Shown: in pieces, positions 25,771-34,869 of the stretch
How positions within the stretch are numbered: position 1 is the stretch's first letter
How the letters are laid out: each line of letters opens with the position of its first letter
NCBI RefSeq assembly: GCF_013450295.1
Contig: NZ_SKBR01000002.1
Span: 1,574,501-1,638,500, forward strand
Source: Streptomyces sp. AJS327
GTDB lineage: Bacteria; Actinomycetota; Actinomycetes; Streptomycetales; Streptomycetaceae
DNA length: 64,000 nucleotides
Direction of reading: 5' to 3'
Position numbers and translations under genes: made by a program
The notes under the pieces: generated by a model
What the model was told of the DNA's origin: nothing
Database searches by the model: none
Seen by the model: the letters and a program-made list of their open reading frames with translations, nothing else

Positions 25771-26640
25771 GTGGCTGAGACGCGAACGGGCGCCGGTGCC
25801 CCCACCGTGCTGCGCGTGGTGCTCGGCAAACGGTTGCAGCACCTCCGCGAGAAGGCGGGCATCTCGTACCAGCAGGCGGGCCGCGCCCTCGACGTCACCC
25901 ACGTCACCGTGCGAAGGATCGAGAAGGCGGAGGTGGGCCTGAAGATCCCGTACGTCGAGAAGCTGTTGCGCGTCTACGGGGTCACCGACCAGGAGGAGAT
26001 CGACGGTTTCGTCTCCCTGGCCCGCGAGGCCAACCAGCCCGGCTGGTGGCACAGTTACCGCGACGTGCTGCCCGAGTGGTTCAGCGCCTTCGTGAGCCTG
26101 GAGAGTTCGTCCGACGTGATCCGCGCGTACGAACCGCACTACGTGCCGGGCCTGTTGCAGACCGAGCGCTATGCCCACGCGGTGCTGCGCGCCGGAAACC
26201 CCGACCTTCCCGAGGCCGACGTCCACCGGCTGGTCTCGCTGCGCATGGAGCGGCAGGAGCTGCTGACGAGGGAACAGCCGCCGATGCTCTGGGTCGTGAT
26301 GGACGAGACCGTGCTGCGCCGCTCCATCGGTGGCCGGGACGTGATGCGTGAGCAGATCGACCGGCTGCTGGAGTCCACCGAGATGACCTCGATCCGTCTC
26401 CAGGTGATGCCGTTCAACGCCGGTCCGCACCCGGCGATGTACGGCCCCTTTCATCTCTTCCGGTTCCCCGCCGAGGAACTGCCGGACGTGGCCTGTTCGG
26501 AGAGCCTGATCGGAGCCGTGTACTTCGACCAGGTCGACGACGTCACGGCGTTCCTGGAGGCGCTGGACCGGATGTGCGCCCAGGCCCCGCCGGTTGCGCG
26601 GACCCGGGCGGCCCTGAGTGCACTGCGCGAGGAGATCTGA
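25771..26640 (+). CDS. XRE-family regulator with DUF5753 domain (WhiJ-like)
   Basis: The protein has 289 residues. The N-terminal helix-turn-helix is LGKRLQHLREKAGISYQQAG, then THVTVRRIEKAEVGLKIPYV. The C-terminal DUF5753 domain starts around residue 110 (SSDVIRAYEPHYVPGLLQTERY) and contains VVMDETVLRRSIGG and IRLQVMPFNAGPHPAMYG. Such proteins, with partner DUF397 peptides and AbaA-like ATPases, make up the repeated whiJ-type loci that affect development and antibiotic production. GTG 25771 follows GGAGGAGAG. The DUF397 gene starts four bases after its stop, which indicates one transcript. Confidence 0.93.
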   Translation: MAETRTGAGAPTVLRVVLGKRLQHLREKAGISYQQAGRALDVTHVTVRRIEKAEVGLKIPYVEKLLRVYGVTDQEEIDGFVSLAREANQPGWWHSYRDVLPEWFSAFVSLESSSDVIRAYEPHYVPGLLQTERYAHAVLRAGNPDLPEADVHRLVSLRMERQELLTREQPPMLWVVMDETVLRRSIGGRDVMREQIDRLLESTEMTSIRLQVMPFNAGPHPAMYGPFHLFRFPAEELPDVACSESLIGAVYFDQVDDVTAFLEALDRMCAQAPPVARTRAALSALREEI

Positions 26641-26643
26641 GCC

Positions 26644-26880
26644 ATGGATCCTGTCTACAACGGTATGCCCGCCGCCCAACTCGGCGTCGAGGGCTGGCAC
26701 AAGCCCTGGAGCGGAGGAAACGGCGGCAGCTGTGTGGAAGTTCTGAAACTCGCGGACGGGCGGGTGGCGTTGCGCCAGTCGACCGACCCCGACGGACCCG
26801 CGCTGATCTGCACGCACCACGAGATCGAGAGTCTCATCCAGAGCGCCAAGGCCGGTGAAGCCGACTTCCTGTTCGCCTGA
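26644..26880 (+). CDS. DUF397 protein
   Basis: This 78-residue protein belongs to the DUF397 family, the small partners of XRE-DUF5753 regulators. It shows the family pattern WHKPWSGGNGGSCVEVLKLADGRVALRQSTDPDGPALICT. Relatives are thought to bind or antagonise the cognate regulator. ATG 26644 is just after the regulator's stop, so the pair is coupled. The next gene begins 25 bases downstream with its own GGAGG. Confidence 0.93.
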   Translation: MDPVYNGMPAAQLGVEGWHKPWSGGNGGSCVEVLKLADGRVALRQSTDPDGPALICTHHEIESLIQSAKAGEADFLFA

Positions 26881-26905
26881 CCATCACCATCGACCGGAGG
26901 ACATC

Positions 26906-27724
26906 GTGTCGGAAGCGGGCTTCGCCCCGGAGGACATCAACACCAACCAGGCACATCCGGCGCGGATGTACGACTTCTACCTGGGGGGCAAGGACAACTA
27001 CGAGGTGGACCGGGGCGCGGCGAAGCGGGTGATGGAGCACCTGCCGTCGGTGCGCAAACTCGCCCGCAGCAACCGGGACTTCCTGCACCGGGCGGTGCGC
27101 GAGGTCGTCGGTTCCGGCGTGCGGCAGATCATCGACGTCGGCACCGGCATCCCCACCTCACCCAACACGCACGAGGTGGCGCGGGAGGCGGACCCCCACG
27201 CCCGGGTGGTGTACGCCGACAACGACCCGATCGTGGCGACGTACGCGGGTGCCAAGCTGACCAACCTCGGTAACGCCGGGTTCGTGCTGGCCGACGTGCG
27301 CGACCCCAAGGCGATCATCGAACACCCCACCACCCGGAGCCTGATCGACTTCGATCAGCCGGTGGCGGTGATGCTCGTCGCGGTCCTGCACTTCATCTCC
27401 GACGCGGAGGACCCGAAGGGCATCGTGGAGACCCTCACCGAGCGGCTGCCCACGGGCAGTTACCTGGTGCTCTCGCACGTCTCCGGCGACTTCGACGCCG
27501 GTGGGGACGGCGACATCCAGCGCGCCGCCCGGGTGTACGACGACGCCACGGCCCGGTTCAGCCTCCGCGGCCGGGACGAGGTACGGGCGCTCTTCGAGGG
27601 GTTCGACCTGCTGGAGCCCGGGCTGGTGCAGCCCCCGGAGTGGCGGCCGGGCCAGCCGCTCGCGGCGGACGAGGACCGGAGCCAGTACCCCGCCTACGTC
27701 GGGGTCGGTGTCAAGAAGGGCTGA
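26906..27724 (+). CDS. SAM-dependent methyltransferase of the DUF574 type
   Basis: The protein has 272 residues and the hallmark start NTNQAHPARMYDFYLGGKDNYEVDR. The SAM-binding loop is RQIIDVGTGIPT, and VVYADNDPIVATYA and AVMLVAVLHFISD follow. These enzymes are very common in Streptomyces, often next to XRE/DUF397 pairs, but their substrates are mostly unknown. GTG 26906 has CGGAGG at standard spacing. Close spacing to the DUF397 gene suggests the three-gene unit 25771-27724 is one operon. Confidence 0.92.
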   Translation: MSEAGFAPEDINTNQAHPARMYDFYLGGKDNYEVDRGAAKRVMEHLPSVRKLARSNRDFLHRAVREVVGSGVRQIIDVGTGIPTSPNTHEVAREADPHARVVYADNDPIVATYAGAKLTNLGNAGFVLADVRDPKAIIEHPTTRSLIDFDQPVAVMLVAVLHFISDAEDPKGIVETLTERLPTGSYLVLSHVSGDFDAGGDGDIQRAARVYDDATARFSLRGRDEVRALFEGFDLLEPGLVQPPEWRPGQPLAADEDRSQYPAYVGVGVKKG

Positions 27725-27814
27725 ACGGGCGCCGGGCGGCGGGATGTTGGGGCGGGTGACGGGGGCTGTGCAATTGCCGCCGGCGCGGTCGGGGCCGCGT
27801 GACAGAGTGAGGCC

Positions 27815-28687
27815 ATGACCACGCCGCCCCCACCACCGCCCGACCCACACCAACCGGCCGTGGGCCCGGCCCCGCCGGAGGGCGGCCAGGTTCCCGCCCC
27901 GCCCGGCGTGTTCGGCCCGCCCGCCACCGGCGGCGGGTCCGACACCCCCTGGGGTGGCTCCACCGCACCCGGCTACGGCGCCCCCGTCCCCCCGGCTCCC
28001 GGCGCGCCTCCCGGGTACGGCCCGGGATACGGGCCCGCCTACCCGTCGCCGCCCGGGCCGGTACCCCCTCCTCCCGGGGGTGGCCGCGGTGGGGCGGTCC
28101 TCGCCGGAGTGGTGGCGGCGGCGCTGATCGCGGCCGTCGTGGTGGGTGGGGTCCTGCTGCTGGGCGAGGGGGACGACGGGGACGCGGTGGCGGGCGAACC
28201 GTCGGCCACCCCCACCCCGGAGGTGTCCGAGACGCCGAGCGAGCCCCCCGAACTCCCCGAGGAGGAGCCCCCGGCGGAGGAGCCGGAGGGCGAACCGGAG
28301 GAGGACACGCCGGAGCCCGACGACGGGGCCGGAGGCGGAACCGGACTCCCCTTCCCACCCTCCCTGCTCCAGGCCGGCGACTGCTACGACCGGTCGGAGA
28401 AGCAGGGCCGGGTGCACAAGCGGCCGTGTGACTCCCCGCACGAGGCGGAGGTGGTCAGCAGCCGGAGCATCTCCGGGTCGTTCGCGGGCGACAAGGCGGT
28501 GGAGCGCCGGGCCGAGACGATGTGCCGGGGCCCGCTGCGCCGCAAGGCGGCGAAACAGCCGCCGGGAACGGTGGGCGGCCAACTGGTCTCGTTCCCCTCA
28601 GCGGAGGGCGTGAGGTCCGGGATCGCCCGGGTCACGTGCAGTCTGACCGCGGATGACGGGAAGAAGCTCCGTAAGCCCCTGGCGTAG
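27815..28687 (+). CDS. Single-span membrane protein with septum-formation-like extracellular domain
   Basis: The protein has 290 residues. The first 90 are a Pro/Gly-rich cytoplasmic tail (MTTPPPPPPDPH, PGYGPGYGP repeats). One transmembrane helix follows (AVLAGVVAAALIAAVVVGGVLLL), then an acidic Glu/Pro linker. The last 100 residues resemble the septum-formation domain family: LLQAGDCYDRSEKQGRVHKRPCDSPHEAEVV with paired cysteines, then another Cys near MCRG and TCSL. Such proteins are exported and probably wall-associated. The function is not established. ATG 27815 is the only good start. Confidence 0.75.
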   Translation: MTTPPPPPPDPHQPAVGPAPPEGGQVPAPPGVFGPPATGGGSDTPWGGSTAPGYGAPVPPAPGAPPGYGPGYGPAYPSPPGPVPPPPGGGRGGAVLAGVVAAALIAAVVVGGVLLLGEGDDGDAVAGEPSATPTPEVSETPSEPPELPEEEPPAEEPEGEPEEDTPEPDDGAGGGTGLPFPPSLLQAGDCYDRSEKQGRVHKRPCDSPHEAEVVSSRSISGSFAGDKAVERRAETMCRGPLRRKAAKQPPGTVGGQLVSFPSAEGVRSGIARVTCSLTADDGKKLRKPLA

Positions 28688-28704
28688 GGGCACGTCCCGC
28701 TCCG

Positions 28705-28737
28705 GGGCACTCCGGGCCGGTATGCCCCGGAGTGCCC
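28705..28737 (+). terminator. Terminator after the septum-formation-like gene
   Basis: A perfect 12-bp stem, GGGCACTCCGGG (28705-28716) with CCCGGAGTGCCC (28726-28737), and a 9-base loop lie 17 bases after the stop codon at 28687. Confidence 0.8.
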
Positions 28738-29111
28738 ACCGGCCACGCGGGGCGGTGCCCGCCGGGCGTGCCCGAGCCGAGGCGCCCGCCTCGCGTGCCC
28801 AAATGAGGCACCCCGGGGCAGAAGCCCAATTCCCGCTGTGCGCTTGGGATTTCCTTACCTGATTTCAACTCGCTACGCGTGTAGGGATCTTGGTCGGGCG
28901 GAACGAGTTCAGCGGCACCCCCCACGGGCCCGCGCCGCTACCTCGCGGTGCGCGACGGAGTCGCACCGGTACCCCAACACCCGGTGCGCTTTTCGTCGTT
29001 CACAGGAAAGTCGTAGCGGTCGATTTTTGGCATGCGCATGCTCTTGTGGGGATGTGTCCTGCTACGGCAGTCATATCCGATGCTCCCTACGAGCCATCCT
29101 TGCGAGGTTCC
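28738..29111. other. Promoter region of the SGNH hydrolase with a 12-bp palindrome
   Basis: No gene is seen. The stretch is less GC-rich than average around 28840-28890 and 28985-29060. It contains the perfect palindrome GCATGCGCATGC (29030-29041), about 70 bases before the start codon, a candidate regulator site. Confidence 0.45.
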
Positions 29112-29912
29112 ATGAAGCTGCACAGACGAATCCCAGCGGTGATCGCCACCGCGCTCTTCCTGGGGGCGTCCGTCCTCACCGGTACCGCCTCGGCGGCCAC
29201 CACGGAGGCCGCCTCCGGCTACGTGGCCCTCGGAGACTCCTACTCGTCCGGCGTCGGTGCGGGGGACTACGGGGACAGCGGGGACTGCAAGCGCAGCGCC
29301 AACGCCTACCCGGAGCTGTGGAACAAGGCCAACTCGCCCGCCTCGTTCGACTTCACCGCCTGCTCCGGCGCCACCACCGAGAACGTGCTCTCCAGCCAGA
29401 TGGGTCCGCTCAACGACTCCACCGGGCTGGTCAGCATCAGCATCGGCGGTAACGACGCGGGCTTCGCCGACGCCATGACCACCTGCGTCACGCAGGGCGA
29501 GGGCGCCTGCCTGGAGCGCATGGAGGAGGCCAAGGGCTACCTGACGGGCACCCTCCCCGGGAAGCTCGACGGCGTGTACAGCGCCATCAAGGACAAGGCG
29601 CCCAACGCCCAGGTCGTCGTCCTCGGCTACCCGCGCTTCTACGAGCTGGACGGCGGTTGCACCGTCGGCCTGAGCGAGAAGTCCCGGGCGGCCATCAACG
29701 CCACCGCCGACGTCCTGAGCGACGTCACCTCGGAGCGCGCCGGCGCGCACGGCTTCGACTACGGTGACACCCGCTCCACCTTCAGCGGCCACGAGATCTG
29801 CTCCAGCGACGAGTGGCTGCACAGCGTCACCTTCCCCATCGGTGACTCGTACCACCCCACCGCCGCTGGCCAGTCCGGCGGCTACCTGCCCGTGCTGGAG
29901 AGCCACGCCTGA
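29112..29912 (+). CDS. Secreted SGNH/GDSL hydrolase (lipase-esterase)
   Basis: This is a 266-residue exported esterase. The signal peptide is MKLHRRIPAVIATALFLGAS, cleaved near ASA-ATT. Block I GDSYSSG carries nucleophile Ser43. Later blocks are SISIGGNDAGF (oxyanion Gly and Asn) and SYHPTAAGQ near the C-terminus with the catalytic His. Six cysteines suit the three disulfides known in the Streptomyces secreted lipases of this family. It hydrolyses ester bonds of lipids outside the cell. ATG 29112 gives the clean signal peptide; the frame is open upstream to 28890 but reads through the promoter. Confidence 0.93.
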   Translation: MKLHRRIPAVIATALFLGASVLTGTASAATTEAASGYVALGDSYSSGVGAGDYGDSGDCKRSANAYPELWNKANSPASFDFTACSGATTENVLSSQMGPLNDSTGLVSISIGGNDAGFADAMTTCVTQGEGACLERMEEAKGYLTGTLPGKLDGVYSAIKDKAPNAQVVVLGYPRFYELDGGCTVGLSEKSRAAINATADVLSDVTSERAGAHGFDYGDTRSTFSGHEICSSDEWLHSVTFPIGDSYHPTAAGQSGGYLPVLESHA

Positions 29913-29938
29913 CGCGGCGAGGGCGACTGACGCGCTGA

Positions 29939-29962
29939 GCCGGACCGCCACGGCGATCCGGC
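29939..29962. terminator. Hairpin between convergent hydrolase and SWIM genes
   Basis: GCCGGA (29939-29944) pairs with TCCGGC (29957-29962) around a 12-base loop. It is positioned to end both convergent transcripts. The stem is short, so support is moderate. Confidence 0.4.
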
Positions 29963-29989
29963 CCTAGGCGTCCCGGGGCGGGGCGGGGA

Positions 29990-31285
29990 TCACGAATCCT
30001 CGTCCCGCCTCAGCGCTATCGCGTGGGCCGCCGCCGGATCCCACTCCGGCCCGCCCGCGGGCCACCACACACCGCCCTCCCGGCGAAACGGCCACCACCG
30101 GCCGTCCCGCCCGTAGCGCAGCTGCGCCTCCCCGGCCGTCCACCGGTCGCCGTCCGCGCGCAGCCCGGGCCGCGCCGCCTCGTCGTCGGCCCAGGCCGCC
30201 GCCAGGGACGCGCGGGCCCGCGCTGCCTCCTCCGGGGCCAGCTCCCCGCCGTCCCCCCGGCCCTCCAGCACGGCGAGACCGGCGGCCCCGCCGAACCGCC
30301 AGGCGCGGGCCGCGAGTTCCAGCTCGGCCACGCCACGGCCACAGCCCCGGGCCAGCCGCGCCGTCAGCGCCGGATCCCGGTGCGTGGCGGCCATTCGCGC
30401 CGCGTCCTGCCAGACCGTCAGCTCCCCGGAAACGGGAGTGGCGTGGTGCCCCGGAGTCAGCGCCTCGGCGAGCAGCCGCCGCGCCCGCCCGGCGGCGTCC
30501 TCCGCCAGCAGCTCCAGCCCGCGCGCGTCGACCCCCGGGGCCGGGGCGACGACCTCGTCCAGCACCGGCGGCACCCCCGGCCCGGCGACCGGCTCCGGCG
30601 CCCCGGGCAGCGACGGCAACAGCGTGGCCAGCGCGTACGCCTCGGCGGCCGGAACGCCCGGCGGCTCCCCGGACTCCGCCACCGGCGCGGCCGTCTCGCT
30701 CCGGGCGTGCGCCGCGCTCCGCGCCTGGAGGTCACCGACCAGCGCCGACCGTCCCCGCCCGCGCATCAGCAGCAGGAGAAAGGGGTCCTGGTCGAGCAGG
30801 CGGGCCAACTGATAGCTGAGCGCCGCCGTGTGCGGGCAGTGGTACCACCCCTCACAGGCGCACTCCGGGTCCAGGTCCCCCACACCCGGCAGGAGTTCGA
30901 CCCCCGCGTTCTCCGCGTCCTCCACCAGGTCCGGCGGCATCTCGTGGTCCAGCAGCGCCGCCAGGTGCCCGGCCTCACCCGCGACGGTGTCCAGCAGCCG
31001 GTCCCACTCGCCCGCGTCGAACTCCCGCACCAGTACGTCGGCGCGGCAGCGGCTGCCGTCACCGCCGGAGACGACCGCGGTGATCCGCCCGGGGCGCACG
31101 GTGACCGCCCCGACCGCGCCCTGCCGCGCGTACGCCCGGCCGCGGCGCAGCTGCGCGGCGTCCAGCACCGTCTCCTCCAGCGCCCGCAGCCACCGCCGGC
31201 CCCACCAGGTGTGGGTGAACGCGCGCCCGCGCGCCGGGGGCGGCGCGGAGAGCGTCCGCTCCTCGGGTTCACCGGTGCCGGTCAT
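29990..31285 (-). CDS. SWIM zinc-finger protein
   Basis: The protein has 431 residues. It contains AFTHTWWGRRWLRALEE at the N-terminus and a SWIM motif near residue 150 (CACEGWYHCPHTAAL, CxC...CxH). The remainder is Ala/Arg-rich and not assigned, ending with a WWPFRREGGVWW segment. SWIM domains bind DNA or proteins. Its ATG overlaps the TGA of the SNF2 helicase gene (ATGA, 31285-31282), so the two are made together, a pairing common in actinobacteria. A role in chromatin-like remodelling or repair is inference from the helicase partner. Confidence 0.9.
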   Translation of the reverse strand: MTGTGEPEERTLSAPPPARGRAFTHTWWGRRWLRALEETVLDAAQLRRGRAYARQGAVGAVTVRPGRITAVVSGGDGSRCRADVLVREFDAGEWDRLLDTVAGEAGHLAALLDHEMPPDLVEDAENAGVELLPGVGDLDPECACEGWYHCPHTAALSYQLARLLDQDPFLLLLMRGRGRSALVGDLQARSAAHARSETAAPVAESGEPPGVPAAEAYALATLLPSLPGAPEPVAGPGVPPVLDEVVAPAPGVDARGLELLAEDAAGRARRLLAEALTPGHHATPVSGELTVWQDAARMAATHRDPALTARLARGCGRGVAELELAARAWRFGGAAGLAVLEGRGDGGELAPEEAARARASLAAAWADDEAARPGLRADGDRWTAGEAQLRYGRDGRWWPFRREGGVWWPAGGPEWDPAAAHAIALRRDEDS

Positions 31286-34200
31286 CGCTCCTCCTCGCGC
31301 AGACCCACCAGGTCCGCCAGCTCCGCGTCGGACAGTTCGGTCAGCCCCGCCTCCCCCGAGCCCAGCACGGCCTCGGCCAGCGCCCGTTTGCTCTCCAGCA
31401 GCCGCGCGACACGATCCTCGACGGTGCCCTCCGCGACGAGCCGGTGCACCTGCACCGCCCGGTCCTGCCCGATGCGGTAGGCCCGGTCGGTGGCCTGCGC
31501 CTCGACGGCCGGGTTCCACCACCGGTCGACGTGCACGACGTGCTCGGCGCGGGTCAGGTTGAGCCCGGTGCCCGCCGCCTTGAGGGACAGCAGGAAGACC
31601 GGAACCGCACCCTCCTGGAACCGGCGCACCAGCTCCTCCCGTCGGGCCACCGGGGTGCCGCCGTGCAGGAAGGCCGTCGGCACCCCGCGCTCCGCCAGGT
31701 GCCGCTCCAGCAGGCGGCCCATCGCCACATACTGGGTGAAGACGAGCACCGCCGAGCCCTCCGCGAGGATGCTGCCGAGCAGCTCGTCCAGCAGCTCGAA
31801 CTTCCCCGAACGGCCCGCCGGTCCGGGCTCGGACTCCCCGAGGTACTGCGCGGGGTGGTTGCAGATCTGCTTGAGCGAGGTCAGCAGCCGCACCACGAGC
31901 CCCCGCCGGGCCATCCCCTCGCTGCCGGACACCTCGCCCAGCCCCTCCCGCACCACCGCCTCGTACAGCGCGACCTGCTCGGTGCTGAGCGCGACCGCCC
32001 GGTCCGTCTCGGTCTTGGGCGGCAGCTCGGGCGCGATGCCGGGGTCGGTCTTGTGCCGCCGCAGCAGGAAGGGGCGCACCAGCCTGCCCAGCCGTTCGGC
32101 GGCGAACGGATCGCCGCCCTCCACCGCGTCCGCGTACTGGCGGCGGAAGGTGCCCAGCCGCCCCAGCAGCCCGGGCGTCGCCCAGTCCAGGATCGCCCAC
32201 AGCTCCGAGAGGTTGTTCTCGACGGGGGTGCCGGTCAGGGCCACCCGCGCCCGGGAGGGGACGGCGCGCAGCCGCCGCGCGGTGCTGGAGAAGGGGTTCT
32301 TGACGTGCTGGGCCTCGTCCGCGACCACCAGCCCCCAGTCCGCCTCCGCGAGGTGACCGGCGTCCAGCCGCATCGTGCCGTAGGTGGTCAGCACCGCCTT
32401 CCCGGGCTCCGGGGTGCCGAGCCGGCGGCCCGGCCCGTGGTAGCGGCGGACCGGGGTGCCCGGCGCGAACCGCTCGATCTCCCGCTGCCAGTTGCCGAGC
32501 AGTGAGGCCGGGCAGACCACCAGCGTCGCTCCCGCGGTCTCCGCCGACCGCTGCCGGTGCAGATGGAGCGCGATGAGGGTGACGGTCTTGCCGAGCCCCA
32601 TGTCGTCGGCGAGAACGCAGCCGAGCCCCAGCGAGAGCGTCCGGTGCAGCCAGCCCAGCCCGCGCAGCTGGTAGTCGCGCAGCTCGGCGTGGAGTTCCGG
32701 CGGCGCGGGCACCGGATCGGCCACGGCGCCCTCCGGGGCGGACAGCAGCCCGGCCAGCTCCCGCAGCCGTCCCGCCGCCTCCACCCGGACCCGCTCCCCC
32801 CGGTGCTCGGTGCTCCCGGTCAGCGCGGCGCCCAGTGCCTCCAGCGGGGCGACCCGGGTGTCCCGGCGCTCGCGCGCGTCGCGCACCGCCGCCGGGTCGA
32901 CCAGCATCCACCGGTCCCGCATCCGCACCAACGGCCGCCCGGCCTCGGCCAGTTGGTCGAGTTCCGCGCGGGTCAGCGCACTGTCCCCGACGGCGAACCG
33001 CCAGTGGAAGCCCAGCAGCGACTCCGCGTCCAGCGCTCCGGAGCCGGGCCGCCCCGCGTCGCCCGCGGTGTCCTCCTCCGCGCCGACCACGGCGTGCGCG
33101 GTCACCTCACCGAACAGCTCCCGCGGCCACCGCACCCGGACGCCCGCCGCGCGCAGCGCCCGGTCCACCGGACCGCTCAGCAGCTCGGCGACCTCCTCCT
33201 CCGCGAGGTCCACCGCGTCGGGCACCGCGGCCGACAGCAGCGGGGTCAGCGGCTCCCAGCTGGCGGCGGCCCGCCGCAGCGTCAACAGCGCCTCCGTACG
33301 GGCCTGATGGCCGAAGTGGGAGGCGGCCGAGGCGCCGGACCACACCTCCACCGCGTCCGCCATCCGCTCCGGCGCGTCGGCCGCGGCCAGTTCGAGCACC
33401 GCGCGGTAGCGCGCGCCGGAGCCGTCCTCCGGGGTGAGGCCATCGACCTCGATCCGCAGCGAGAGCCGCACCCCCGCGTCGTGTCCCGCGGCCACCGCCG
33501 CCGCCCACTCCCGCTGTTCGGGGACGTGGTGCGCCGACCACGTGGCGAACACCGGTCCACCGGCGGCGCGTCCGGCGGCCGGGGTACGCGGCAGCCCGTC
33601 GGCCACCGCGTCGAGGAAGGCGCGGAGCAGCTCCTCCGGATCAGCCAGCCGCGGTGCCCTTCGCCCCGCGCCCCCGTCCGCCTCCGCCGTCCCCGGGTCC
33701 GCGCCGTCGGGGCCCGTGCCGGCCAGCGGTACCGCGTGGGCCGAGGGCGGCATCGCGGCGGCGAGGTGACGGCACCGCTCGATGTCGGCCGGGTCCAGCG
33801 GCCCCACCCGCCAGGCGTCGTACGCGGCGGGGCTCAGCCCGGGAAGCAGCCGCCCCCGGGCGATCAGGTGCAGCGCGAACAGCGAGGCCGCGCCCCAGAA
33901 CTCCGCCGAGCCGCCGCTTCCGGCGGCGTGGGCCCGGGTCAGCACCGGCAGCGCGGCGTGTACGGGCAGGGCCAGCGCGGTCACCCCGGTGGCCGCGACC
34001 TCCGGCCCGCCGCCCGGGAGCGGGGTGGCCGGGGCCTCCCGCCCGGCGGCGGGCAGCACCACAGTCAGCGGTATGACCTCCGCCGCCTCCGCCGCCGAGT
34101 CCACCGCCTCCACCGCCTCAGGCGGGGGCGGTGCCCCGTCGGGGTGCCAGAAGGCGATCCGGGAGGCCCGGGGCGGGTCGGCGGGCAGCAGGACGGCGGA

Positions 34201-34323
34201 ACAGTGGAGAAAGTGGAGGAGGGAGCCGGGAGGCGTGGTCGGCGGTGGGATGGGGGGAGCGGGGGATGCCGGGGAGGTCGGATGGTCGGGGGCTGCTGGG
34301 GTTTCCGCTGGAGTCCGGTGCAC
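31282..34323 (-). CDS. SNF2/RapA-type DEAD-box helicase
   Basis: This is a DNA-dependent ATPase of about 1013 residues. The C-terminal half carries SNF2 motifs: LADDMGLGKTVTLIALHLHR (motif I), VVADEAQHVKNP (motif II), ALTGTPVENNLSELW, then ADVGLNL-like LSLKAAGTGLNLTRAEHVVH and ATDRAYRIGQDRAV (motifs V and VI). The N-terminal half is a less conserved region ending in RMRDRWMLVDPAAV. It is translationally coupled to the SWIM gene. The start is uncertain: the frame is open to 34500. I picked GTG 34323 with GAGGAA about 12 bases upstream; the preceding residues are low-complexity. Confidence 0.9.
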   Translation of the reverse strand: MHRTPAETPAAPDHPTSPASPAPPIPPPTTPPGSLLHFLHCSAVLLPADPPRASRIAFWHPDGAPPPPEAVEAVDSAAEAAEVIPLTVVLPAAGREAPATPLPGGGPEVAATGVTALALPVHAALPVLTRAHAAGSGGSAEFWGAASLFALHLIARGRLLPGLSPAAYDAWRVGPLDPADIERCRHLAAAMPPSAHAVPLAGTGPDGADPGTAEADGGAGRRAPRLADPEELLRAFLDAVADGLPRTPAAGRAAGGPVFATWSAHHVPEQREWAAAVAAGHDAGVRLSLRIEVDGLTPEDGSGARYRAVLELAAADAPERMADAVEVWSGASAASHFGHQARTEALLTLRRAAASWEPLTPLLSAAVPDAVDLAEEEVAELLSGPVDRALRAAGVRVRWPRELFGEVTAHAVVGAEEDTAGDAGRPGSGALDAESLLGFHWRFAVGDSALTRAELDQLAEAGRPLVRMRDRWMLVDPAAVRDARERRDTRVAPLEALGAALTGSTEHRGERVRVEAAGRLRELAGLLSAPEGAVADPVPAPPELHAELRDYQLRGLGWLHRTLSLGLGCVLADDMGLGKTVTLIALHLHRQRSAETAGATLVVCPASLLGNWQREIERFAPGTPVRRYHGPGRRLGTPEPGKAVLTTYGTMRLDAGHLAEADWGLVVADEAQHVKNPFSSTARRLRAVPSRARVALTGTPVENNLSELWAILDWATPGLLGRLGTFRRQYADAVEGGDPFAAERLGRLVRPFLLRRHKTDPGIAPELPPKTETDRAVALSTEQVALYEAVVREGLGEVSGSEGMARRGLVVRLLTSLKQICNHPAQYLGESEPGPAGRSGKFELLDELLGSILAEGSAVLVFTQYVAMGRLLERHLAERGVPTAFLHGGTPVARREELVRRFQEGAVPVFLLSLKAAGTGLNLTRAEHVVHVDRWWNPAVEAQATDRAYRIGQDRAVQVHRLVAEGTVEDRVARLLESKRALAEAVLGSGEAGLTELSDAELADLVGLREEER

Positions 34324-34532
34324 GGCGCAGACGTGTTCCTCAGAACGTCGGAAAGGCTTAGGAAAGGCTTCGAATCGACCGCAACGGCCGCGAAGGTGAC
34401 GGGTGGAAGCGGCCGAGGGTACCTCAGCGGACGTCGGGCCGGGGACGGGCGAGGAACATCCCCGGCCCGCCGCGCGTTCTCCCGGGTACGGCGGCCTCAC
34501 ACGCCGCGGGCAGCAGACGGAAGAGGACGAAG

Positions 34533-34718
34533 ATGACCAACAGAGCGAAGCTCGCCGTCGGCGGCGTAGCCGTGGGACTGATCCTCTGGATCGTCACGCA
34601 GTCGCTGCTCGTCGCCTTGCTGATCATGATCGGGGTGCCCGCGCTCGCGTACCTGGCGCTCGACTCCCGGCAGCGGGGGCGCCTGCGCAGGGTCACCCGC
34701 CGGCAGCTCGACCGCTGA
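34533..34718 (+). CDS. Small membrane protein, 61 residues
   Basis: ATG 34533 follows GAAGAGGA. The peptide reads MTNRAKLAVGG, then hydrophobic residues from about 9 to 43 (AVGLILWIVTQSLLVALLIM, then GVPALAYLAL), enough for two short spans or one long hairpin, then a basic tail RQRGRLRRVTRRQLDR. The pattern is typical of conserved small Streptomyces membrane proteins of unknown role. It is divergent from the SNF2 gene and nothing is coupled to it. Confidence 0.75.
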   Translation: MTNRAKLAVGGVAVGLILWIVTQSLLVALLIMIGVPALAYLALDSRQRGRLRRVTRRQLDR

Positions 34719-34869
34719 TCCACCCCCGTTCGGTGGGCAGCCCCTCCGGCGCGGTACGGTCCCGCGCGGGCGGCGAGGGTGCCGGTGGAGGCCCCGGTAC
34801 GCCGCGTTTCTGGCGTCTCTCGCGTCTCTCGTGCCCACGCCCCGGCGCGCTCCGTCCGGGCGGTGGGGC

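Noticed and set aside
29030..29041. GCATGCGCATGC palindrome as a firm regulator site
   Set aside because: It is a perfect palindrome in a promoter region, but it is a single short site with no known match, so it is noted only within the spacer entry.
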